DNA from: Rickettsiales bacterium | GTDB lineage: Bacteria; Pseudomonadota; Alphaproteobacteria; Rickettsiales; UBA1997 | Assembly: GCA_031283795.1 (NCBI GenBank) | Contig: JAITBB010000098.1 | Location: 1 to 7,048, forward strand | Direction: 5' to 3' | Length of the DNA: 7,048 nucleotides | Shown: one piece after another, positions 1 through 5,428 of the stretch | How positions within the stretch are numbered: the stretch's first letter is position 1 | Layout of the letters: each line of letters opens with the position of its first letter | Translations under genes and position numbers: made by a program | Notes under the pieces: generated by a model | Told to the model about the DNA's origin: nothing | Seen by the model: only the letters and a program-made list of their open reading frames with translations | Database searches by the model: none

Positions 1-36
1 GTGTCATTGCAGCTAGGGTGACACGACCCGTTTTTT
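1..36 (+). terminator. weak hairpin plus T6, possible terminator of an upstream gene
   Basis: GTGTCA at 1-6 pairs perfectly with TGACAC at 19-24. An alternative smaller stem pairs GGGT (16-19) with ACCC (26-29), followed by one G and then TTTTTT at 31-36. Either could end transcription of a gene lying left of the window. The stems are short and the window edge cuts the context, so this is only a possibility. Confidence 0.3.
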
Positions 37-49
37 GTGCTCTGACCAC

Positions 50-78
50 TGGAGAGAAACTAGACTAAAAAGTATACT
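50..78 (+). promoter_or_regulatory. possible sigma70-like promoter of the portal gene
   Basis: TGGAGA at 50-55 (four of six matches to the -35 consensus) and TATACT at 73-78 (four of six to the -10) are separated by 17 bases. This would start transcription near 85, about 50 bases before the portal start codon. A second AT-rich box, TATATT at 87-92, has no good -35 partner. AT-rich intergenic DNA often gives such matches by chance. Confidence 0.3.
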
Positions 79-137
79 CCCAACCATATATTTTGATTCT
101 AGTGTTGGCACTAGGTCGCACTAACTAGGATGGTGTT

Positions 138-1310
138 ATGTTTGGATTCTTTTCAGGGAAAAAGGAGCAGAAGAATAATGGTAATAGTGGTAGGCTAACA
201 AGAGCCTACTATCAGGATATAGGAAAGGCAATTTGGACTGATAGGAACTATGTCCATATGTCGGAGGAGTCATATGTGAAAAATGTCATAGCTAATAGGT
301 GTATATCCATTGTAGCAAGAAGTGCCTCCTCGGTAAAACTCTACCTGAAGAATGGGGCCGGCGATATAGTATCTGACCACAGAGTACTTGGTCTTCTGAA
401 AAAGCCTAATCCCTCCATGGGGTCCTCTAGCTTTTTTGAAACTATATATGCGCATAGGCTGATCGCTGGTAATGCCTATATCCAGGCTATCTTTACGAAA
501 AATTCGAAGAGCCACGGGCCCCATGAGTTATTTATTCTGAGGCCAGACAGGGTTACGATTCTTGCCGGTAATTCTTCACTGCCCGCCGGCTATAGGTATA
601 GGGTTAATGAGAAGGAGTTTCTGTTTAGGGTTGATCAGGTGACTGGCAGATCAGAGATTCTCCACATGAAAAATTTTCATCCCACAAACGACTGGTACGG
701 TCTATCACAGGTAGAGCCAGCAGCCTATTCCATAGACCAGCATAACGAGGCATCAAAATGGAATCAAGCCATACTGCAGAATGGAGCCAAACCCTGCGGG
801 GCTCTAATAGTGAAAAATGATGCGGAAAATAGTGGATTTCTAACCGATGACCAATTTGAAAGGCTCAGGGAACAGCTAAATAATGAATTCTCCGGCAGTA
901 CGAATGCTGGGAAACCTCTACTTCTGGAAGGCGGACTAGACTGGAAAGAGATGAGCATGACTCCAAAGGAGATGGATTTTCTGGAGATGAAGCATAGTAC
1001 GGCGAGAGACATAGCACTATCCTTTGGAGTTCCCTCACAACTGATCGGCATCCCGGGAGATAACACCTATAATAATATGGCTGAAGCTCGTCTATTTCTC
1101 TGGGAACAGACCATATTACCGATGATAGACAATGTTCTCAGCGATCTGACTAACTGGCTCATGCCTATGTTTGGCGAAAATTTTGAGATCAGCTACAATA
1201 AGAATGAGATATCTCCTCTGTCCATCAGAAAAGAAAATTTCTGGACCATTGTGAATGGCAGTAGCTTTCTCAGTGATGAGGAGAAAAAAAGACTTCTGGG
1301 GCTGCAGTAG
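138..1310 (+). CDS. HK97-family / GTA-type portal protein
   Basis: This is a portal protein: it forms the dodecameric ring at the capsid vertex through which DNA is packaged and ejected. At 390 aa it is close to full length for the GTA and small HK97-type portals (about 390-400 aa), and both ends look intact. Recognisable blocks are the HPLLxLL-like stretch with KPNPSM at 82-94, the segment IAGNAYIQA at 109-117, NFHPTNDWYGLS at 179-190, DQHNEASKWNQ at 200-210, NAGKPLLLEGGLDWKEM at 256-272, and ALSFGVPSQLIGIPGDNTY at 293-311. These blocks are characteristic of the alphaproteobacterial GTA and Rickettsiales portal proteins. AGGA at 127-130 lies 7 bases before the ATG and fixes the start. No terminase, prohead protease or capsid gene follows: the next gene is convergent and unrelated. 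Arginine is almost entirely AGG/AGA, so it matches a long-resident gene. Family is confident; whether it still makes particles is unknown. Confidence 0.93.
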   Translation: MFGFFSGKKEQKNNGNSGRLTRAYYQDIGKAIWTDRNYVHMSEESYVKNVIANRCISIVARSASSVKLYLKNGAGDIVSDHRVLGLLKKPNPSMGSSSFFETIYAHRLIAGNAYIQAIFTKNSKSHGPHELFILRPDRVTILAGNSSLPAGYRYRVNEKEFLFRVDQVTGRSEILHMKNFHPTNDWYGLSQVEPAAYSIDQHNEASKWNQAILQNGAKPCGALIVKNDAENSGFLTDDQFERLREQLNNEFSGSTNAGKPLLLEGGLDWKEMSMTPKEMDFLEMKHSTARDIALSFGVPSQLIGIPGDNTYNNMAEARLFLWEQTILPMIDNVLSDLTNWLMPMFGENFEISYNKNEISPLSIRKENFWTIVNGSSFLSDEEKKRLLGLQ

Positions 1311-1334
1311 AGAGTTTATCTGGTCATCAGAAGT
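1284..1334 (-). terminator. intrinsic terminator of the barrel/eptA unit, embedded in the portal 3' end
   Basis: Read on the minus strand, ACTTCTG (1334-1328) is followed 29 bases later by its exact complement CAGAAGT (1298-1292), then C and seven T (1290-1284). That is the order expected of a Rho-independent terminator for leftward transcription. The 5' arm overlaps the barrel gene's stop codon, while the 3' arm and T-tract lie inside the last codons of the portal gene. The loop is long for a classical terminator, though it holds a CTGCAG palindrome. There is no T-tract on the plus-strand side, so it would not serve the portal gene. Confidence 0.42.
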
Positions 1335-2817
1335 GAAAGCCGATCGATAATTTGTATCTGTTGCTGCCGCGAGTTTCGAGAACATCGGAAATCCAGTGGA
1401 GTGGGTCTTTGATTAGATTCATCCCAAGATTCAGAGAAATGTTATCCCTAATGAGGAAACTGGCGTTGACTATGAAACTGCTCTGTTTAGAGTCTATATA
1501 CTTCCTCAGACATTCCTTACCTTCTTTCCCTTCACTATCACCAACTTTGCCCACGGAATAGACGTGAGCTCTATAGTCGTACCTGTCAAATAGCTCATAG
1601 GCGACTCCCAGTTTGGTCTCTCTAAAGACAAACCATTGCCCTAGAGTAAAATCCACACCCACAAAAAAACCATTCTGAACTATGTCTTTGAAGGCCGGAT
1701 TACCTGTATTCTGGTTAGATCTACTTCTCAACCCCGATTTGAACTTGGTGTACTGAAAATATACTCTAACACTGTTTAACATAATATAATCCGGATAATA
1801 TTTCGCATCAACGCCGGTGGCCAGTATATTTTTATTGTGTTTGCCCTCTCCTATAGCCACATCCCAGACAGAACCGATGGTACCTCGCTCCATCCCAAAA
1901 AACACACTACAGTTCAGTCGGCCAGAGACCAGGGTATCTTTTATGTTGAATTCCAAGGTTGGGGTATTATTGGTCTTTTTATTTGGGCTCCCAGAGTTAT
2001 CAATGTAGTAGATTCCATTTTTGGTCGGATTACCATCCCCAGAGAAAGCTGCAACCCCAAAAATAAGGCCACCACTGGATTTAAATGAGTATTTGATACC
2101 AGAATATATTTCCTTTAAAATCCAATGGGACATTGGAGCAAACCAGGCATCCTCCCGCCAGATCATATCCTGTTCGTCGAAACTCAATAGATTCTTCATC
2201 CTCCCAACTAGAACGCTGTGTCTTTCATCTTTTGAAAGCCAACCTATGTACATCTCTCTGACTGGATAATCCTCCAGATAGTATAACCTACTTCCTCCAT
2301 TTTTATACCAGTTCACATACTCCGAGCTGCCATCGATCTCCAGTATTCTATTACTATCCAGAGGGCTTCTAATGAGCTCGTAGGTTAGTCTATTAATTTC
2401 GTCGTTTGGGACGACTATGCCATTTTTCCGGTATTTCTCAATATCTGCCTTCCCCAGCTCTACTTTGCCATTCTCCCTTTTATTGATGGTCTTTATTGAG
2501 CTATAGATTGGGGCAAACTCGAATTTGAAAGTCAGATAGCCATAGTGATCATCGGGGGACCAGCCTCGCCTACCATCAACACCAAAAATAGCCTGGTTAC
2601 AGGTCCAGAGCTGCCTCTCATAGCCAAAGGTCGCATAGAGAGCTCTATTGTCTGTATAGCCACACTCAAAACTTCCATAGACCTTCATCTTCGTATCATG
2701 ATCTTTCAGGGAACCATGGGTAGGCGAGCCAAAAAAAAGTCGGCCAAGAAGAAGCAAGTAGAGTAATGTCCCTATCCGTGCCATCACTGGTACACTAGAC
2801 TTGCCCAGCGATATCAT
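1327..2817 (-). CDS. outer-membrane beta-barrel (porin-like) protein of unknown specificity
   Basis: I do not recognise the exact family. The 496-aa product has the layout of an exported barrel. A short basic N-terminus precedes a hydrophobic run (IGTLLYLLLLGRLFFG at 15-30) and then a polar mature region. The rest is rich in alternating aromatic/hydrophobic strands (YGYLTFKFEF at 92-101, VREMYIGWL at 186-194, GFFVGVDFTLGQWFVF at 383-398). It ends in YKLSIGFHF, a terminal strand closing on phenylalanine as BAM-assembled barrels do. The segments MYIGW (189-193) and VLVGRM (202-207) recall strand-turn-strand units of porins. Four cysteines (52, 73, 303, 436) are unusual for a porin. The ATG overlaps the eptA stop as ATGA, implying coupled translation; GAG in the last eptA codons is the only weak ribosome-binding signal. 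Methionine 12 is an alternative start giving a tidier signal peptide. A tandem TGA TGA ends the gene. Confidence 0.75.
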   Translation of the reverse strand: MISLGKSSVPVMARIGTLLYLLLLGRLFFGSPTHGSLKDHDTKMKVYGSFECGYTDNRALYATFGYERQLWTCNQAIFGVDGRRGWSPDDHYGYLTFKFEFAPIYSSIKTINKRENGKVELGKADIEKYRKNGIVVPNDEINRLTYELIRSPLDSNRILEIDGSSEYVNWYKNGGSRLYYLEDYPVREMYIGWLSKDERHSVLVGRMKNLLSFDEQDMIWREDAWFAPMSHWILKEIYSGIKYSFKSSGGLIFGVAAFSGDGNPTKNGIYYIDNSGSPNKKTNNTPTLEFNIKDTLVSGRLNCSVFFGMERGTIGSVWDVAIGEGKHNKNILATGVDAKYYPDYIMLNSVRVYFQYTKFKSGLRSRSNQNTGNPAFKDIVQNGFFVGVDFTLGQWFVFRETKLGVAYELFDRYDYRAHVYSVGKVGDSEGKEGKECLRKYIDSKQSSFIVNASFLIRDNISLNLGMNLIKDPLHWISDVLETRGSNRYKLSIGFHF

Positions 2818-4466
2818 TTGGCAACTCTACAGTTTTTAAAAATATCCAGATCACCTATGTAGTACCTACTCTTCACACCAAACAATCCCAGTAGCGAGTG
2901 GAATAGATTGTCGTGGGACAATCGGTCATCCACCATCCTTTCCAGACATCTATAGTCGATGTGGAATTCTTCGAGGAAACCATCGGAAAACCAGAGTAGC
3001 ATAGGTATTTTCTTCACGTAGTCATTGGCTTTGTCGTAGGGCATGCTGTGTGCCAAGATACCATCCTCACCTAGACCTTCTCCATGGTCAGACATGTAAA
3101 TTAGTACACTATTATACTCGTCCTCTCTATCAATCAGCAGATCCAGCAGATCACCGATGTTCTGGCTAGTGTAGTATATGCTGTTATCGTAGGCGTTAAG
3201 TACCTCTTCATAGGGGCACTGATCCAGGCTCCCATTGCAGACCGGCTTGAATTTTTCCATTTCTGCCGGATACCTGCTTCTATATGGATCATGACTACCG
3301 CGCTGATTAAGCACCACGATATTATTTTGTTTTTCTAAACGTCCTAGAATCCTTTTAAAGGCCAATGTCAAAGATCTATCAAAATCGTTTCTATCTAGAT
3401 TTCTGGTTGACATATACCTAACTCTGTCACAGACTCCTTTACAGTTACCATTATTACTCAGCCACATAACATCAAATTTGAGCCTGCTAAAGATATCCAG
3501 AATACTCTCATACCTCTTAGCATCCAGTGGATCAAACTCCAACCTGCCTCTGTGGGAAAACATACAGGCAACACTGTGCTTAGTACATGTTCCACAGGAG
3601 TAGGCATTTCTGTAGCTGATGATTTTAAATCTCTCCAGTGGCTCGTTTGTTTTTCTACTGTACCCGTTTAGAGAAAAGTTATCTGACCGGGCAGATTCCC
3701 CAACAATAACCACCACAATATTTTTCTTGCCGTTAGTTGTGGTTCCATACTCAATTCTCGCGTCATCGCCTATGCTAATGATATTCCTCTCGAATATAGA
3801 TTTTTTAATCCCGTTAGCAAAAAATCCAATGGTACCACATATATAATTGGCTGGAATCAGATAGTTCAGTGTATAGCGGTTTTCTCTCTTTATAAATCTA
3901 TAGGACCCCTTGAGAAGTAGACTTGGAATTAGCAGTAGAGCCGCCAGGGCCAGAGACGCGAGTCCTAATTTGATGTTAGCTGCAAAATTCTCACCATCTA
4001 TATCAACTTTTTTGATTAAAAATATCGATGGCAAAATTCCTAGTAGAAATATGTTCAGAAACAGTCTAAGAGTAATCAGATCAGCAGCCTCTTTTCCATT
4101 AGTCCCAAACACGTTCATTATCATGTACACATCAATCTGTATTCTATAGAGATTCATAAAATGCAGACAGACCGAATTGACCAGTAATATCACAATGCTC
4201 GCCACTTTTGGTCTGGAACCTCGGAGAATTATCAAAAAAGCTATGTTTAACAATGCTGCAAAAAAGAGGTAGAATAGAACGACTGTAGGGTAAAATGCCC
4301 AGGGTACAATGAGCTGTCTCTTCTGTAGTAGATAGGCAAAGAATGGCCTACTGTAGAGAAGAAGGTTTGTCAGAGTAAACAGTTGCACATATGCCCATCG
4401 CGGAACCCTAATTTTCCAGTGCTTGAGCCTACCAAATAAATTACTTCGAGAATCGGACAAACCCAT
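2814..4466 (-). CDS. eptA: EptA-type phosphoethanolamine transferase
   Basis: It should move phosphoethanolamine from phosphatidylethanolamine onto lipid A phosphate at the periplasmic face of the inner membrane. Five likely membrane helices (about 26-47, 55-82, 88-107, 131-152, 165-186) precede a sulfatase-fold domain from about 215. Zinc and catalytic positions known from EptA and MCR-1 are visible: E257 in VGESARSDNFSLNGY, nucleophile T295 in CGTCTKHSVACMFS, D460-H461 in SDHGE, plus H392 and H473. Cysteine pairs 291/301, 342/346 (CKGVC) and 410/417 match the family's disulfides. The loop MIMNVFGTNGKEA (115-127) keeps the Asn, Thr and Glu linked to lipid binding. Length (550 aa) is normal. 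One oddity is LNQRGSHDPY (386-395), where most relatives have His and GSHGP. The ATG at 4466 is fixed by an in-frame stop just upstream, but no Shine-Dalgarno is visible. Another acceptor (core sugar or glycan) cannot be excluded. The barrel gene follows in a coupled unit. Confidence 0.9.
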   Translation of the reverse strand: MGLSDSRSNLFGRLKHWKIRVPRWAYVQLFTLTNLLLYSRPFFAYLLQKRQLIVPWAFYPTVVLFYLFFAALLNIAFLIILRGSRPKVASIVILLVNSVCLHFMNLYRIQIDVYMIMNVFGTNGKEAADLITLRLFLNIFLLGILPSIFLIKKVDIDGENFAANIKLGLASLALAALLLIPSLLLKGSYRFIKRENRYTLNYLIPANYICGTIGFFANGIKKSIFERNIISIGDDARIEYGTTTNGKKNIVVVIVGESARSDNFSLNGYSRKTNEPLERFKIISYRNAYSCGTCTKHSVACMFSHRGRLEFDPLDAKRYESILDIFSRLKFDVMWLSNNGNCKGVCDRVRYMSTRNLDRNDFDRSLTLAFKRILGRLEKQNNIVVLNQRGSHDPYRSRYPAEMEKFKPVCNGSLDQCPYEEVLNAYDNSIYYTSQNIGDLLDLLIDREDEYNSVLIYMSDHGEGLGEDGILAHSMPYDKANDYVKKIPMLLWFSDGFLEEFHIDYRCLERMVDDRLSHDNLFHSLLGLFGVKSRYYIGDLDIFKNCRVAK

Positions 4467-4468
4467 GG

Positions 4469-4478
4469 CTGACGTCAG
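4469..4478. promoter_or_regulatory. 10-bp palindrome at the eptA ribosome-binding position
   Basis: CTGACGTCAG is a perfect palindrome ending two bases upstream of the eptA ATG, exactly where a Shine-Dalgarno would be expected and none is seen. It could be an operator or a small structure affecting initiation. It is short, so it may also be chance. Confidence 0.3.
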
Positions 4479-4499
4479 ACATAAATTGAAATTTAAGAA

Positions 4500-4528
4500 T
4501 ATCTACCGTGAACATAAATTAAACTCAA
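4500..4528 (-). promoter_or_regulatory. possible weak promoter of the eptA/barrel unit
   Basis: On the minus strand TTGAGT (4528-4523) stands 17 bases from TAGATA (4505-4500). This gives four of six and three of six matches to the sigma70 consensus, with a leader of roughly 30 bases before the eptA ATG. The surrounding DNA is AT-rich. No clear PmrA-like tandem box was seen. This is the best spacing match, not a strong promoter. Confidence 0.22.
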
Positions 4529-4900
4529 CTACAATCTTTTTGCAATCCCCGGGACTAGGTGCCTTTAGATATACTCTTCGTCTCTCCTCAGAACTCCAGA
4601 CACTATAGTTTTCCTAGTAGTTTTTCTCCCTCTTCTGTCCCCCTATTCTTTTGGCTCCAGAGTGGTAGCCTCCCAATTCAAAAGATTTCCTTCAGAATTG
4701 CTTCCCTAGAAATATTAAAATTCCCGTTTTGTAATCCGCTAGTTTTGCATATTTTACCATGACTACTCTGTTCTATTCTGGGAAATGTCGTAGTTGAGAC
4801 TCTTTGCATATATAAAAATTGAAGTTGCCACTCCCGACATTCCGGCGAATATATTGGGTAATCTAATAATCTTCTGGAGAGGTACCTATCCAATCATCTT

Positions 4901-4936
4901 TTAACACATCCTAGTGAAGAGTTTGATCACTCTCAG
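4901..4936 (+). other. short matches to the 5' end of 16S rRNA, permuted
   Basis: TGAAGAGTTTGATCA at 4915-4929 is identical to the conserved bases near the 5' end of bacterial 16S rRNA, and CTCAG at 4932-4936 continues the match with a two-base change and one-base loss between them. Immediately before it, TTAACACATCCTAGT (4901-4915) matches the 16S stretch TTAACACATGCAAGT at 13 of 15 bases. In real 16S that stretch lies downstream of the first motif, so the order is reversed here. The flanks do not align. This is not a functional rRNA gene; it may be a scrambled remnant or coincidence. Confidence 0.25.
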
Positions 4937-5023
4937 AAAAAAGGAAGGAGAGAGTCAAAGATAGTTGGCGAAGTAGGCCGGAATTTCGCACTGTTTCATT
5001 GACAAAACAGAAACAAAGGAGAG

Positions 5024-5113
5024 ATGATTGGACTTGATAGAGGTGATAGATCTTATGAAGGTCATGGGTCTGGGAAATCCGAAATTATCGAGAAAATAGC
5101 GGAATTTGTTTGA
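5024..5113 (+). CDS. doubtful 29-codon ORF with a P-loop-like motif
   Basis: The 29-aa frame contains GHGSGKS followed by EIIEKIAEFV, which fits the Walker A pattern GxxxxGK[ST] and a following helix. AGGAG at 5017-5021 is only two bases from the ATG, which is tight for initiation. An overlapping 23-codon frame begins at TTG 5028 with better spacing (six bases) and stops at 5099. Neither is long enough to make a nucleotide-binding domain. This is either a gene fragment left by decay or a chance match. Confidence 0.15.
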   Translation: MIGLDRGDRSYEGHGSGKSEIIEKIAEFV

Positions 5114-5330
5114 TTCCATCTTCGCGGATTGGCCTTATATTTCTCGACTGTGAAAAAATAATGACTAGTCCTAGTGGCAGAGTGAATTACCTTTCCATTT
5201 CAAAGAGCTATCCATGGACTACCCAGAGAATTTTACCAGGTTTGTGGCGTAGATATTTGCGTCGGCACCGGTTGCAGAACAATTGCTTTACGGAAAAACC
5301 TGATTGTACGCTACAGCGGGACATACGTAC

Positions 5331-5347
5331 AAATGCATATTGCATTT
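5331..5347. promoter_or_regulatory. 17-bp dyad, candidate operator upstream of gmd
   Basis: AAATGCA (5331-5337) and TGCATTT (5341-5347) are exact inverted repeats separated by TAT. The element ends 81 bases before the gmd ATG and overlaps the -35 box of the possible gmd promoter. Its size and spacing suit a dimeric helix-turn-helix regulator. No regulator gene is present nearby. Confidence 0.35.
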
Positions 5348-5368
5348 CCCAAAGTTTCTTCATATTCT
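5340..5368 (+). promoter_or_regulatory. possible gmd promoter
   Basis: TTGCAT at 5340-5345 and TATTCT at 5363-5368 are 17 bases apart, with three of six and four of six matches to the sigma70 boxes. Transcription would start near 5375, leaving a leader of about 55 bases. The overlap with the 17-bp dyad raises interest, but the boxes are weak. Confidence 0.28.
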
Positions 5369-5428
5369 ACGAGAGTTTTGTAGGGCACCCCTGTGACACC
5401 CTAGAAAGTTTAGGCGCAGGAATACATA

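Larger units (their letters stand above)
5214..5393 (+). pseudogene. possible decayed fragment of prephenate dehydratase
   Basis: Reading the frame that begins at 5214 gives DYPENFTRFVA, a TAG at 5250, IFASAPVAEQLLYGKT, a TGA at 5301, then LYATAGHTYK. Prephenate dehydratases (PheA) have a D-x-P-x-N-x-TRF block at the end of the catalytic domain. After about 14-20 residues follows KTS plus a hydrophobic strand opening the ACT domain. The spacing from TRF to KT here is 17 residues, and the second stop falls where Ser is usual. After that the resemblance fades: no ESRP motif is visible, and the region upstream does not align with the rest of PheA. The fragment is short, so similarity is suggestive only. 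Confidence 0.2.
4467..5428. other. long stretch without an intact gene, probably decayed
   Basis: About 960 bases separate the divergent eptA and gmd genes, and no open frame here has a recognisable full-length product. A 71-codon minus-strand frame (4893-4678, TTG start) has no ribosome-binding site and no recognisable motif. The right half (5028-5390) is broken by stops in every frame, yet gives short peptide stretches that look protein-like. Two competing hairpins lie at 4913-4955: AGTGA/TCACT (4913-4917 with 4927-4931) and ACTCTC/GAGAGT (4929-4934 with 4950-4955). A further 6-bp stem, CTGTTT/AAACAG, is at 4991-5010, and its loop carries TTGACA without a matching -10. The picture fits gene decay in a reduced genome. 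Confidence 0.5.

Noticed and set aside
764..1066. 100-codon minus-strand open frame inside the portal gene
   Set aside because: Antisense shadow of well-conserved portal codons, with no independent coding evidence.
1816..2269. Several plus-strand open frames opposite the barrel gene
   Set aside because: All are antisense to a long convincing gene and overlap each other in different frames.
4678..4893. 71-codon minus-strand frame in the intergenic region
   Set aside because: It needs a TTG start, has no Shine-Dalgarno and no recognisable sequence feature, so I did not list it as a gene.
4999..5027. Perfect -35 box TTGACA at 4999-5004
   Set aside because: No acceptable -10 lies 15-19 bases downstream, and the box sits in the loop of a small hairpin.
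13..5404. CTAGGGTGACAC at 13-24 and its near-complement GTGACACCCTAG at 5393-5404
   Set aside because: Twelve-mers with one mismatch are expected many times by chance within 7 kb on two strands. The flanks differ.
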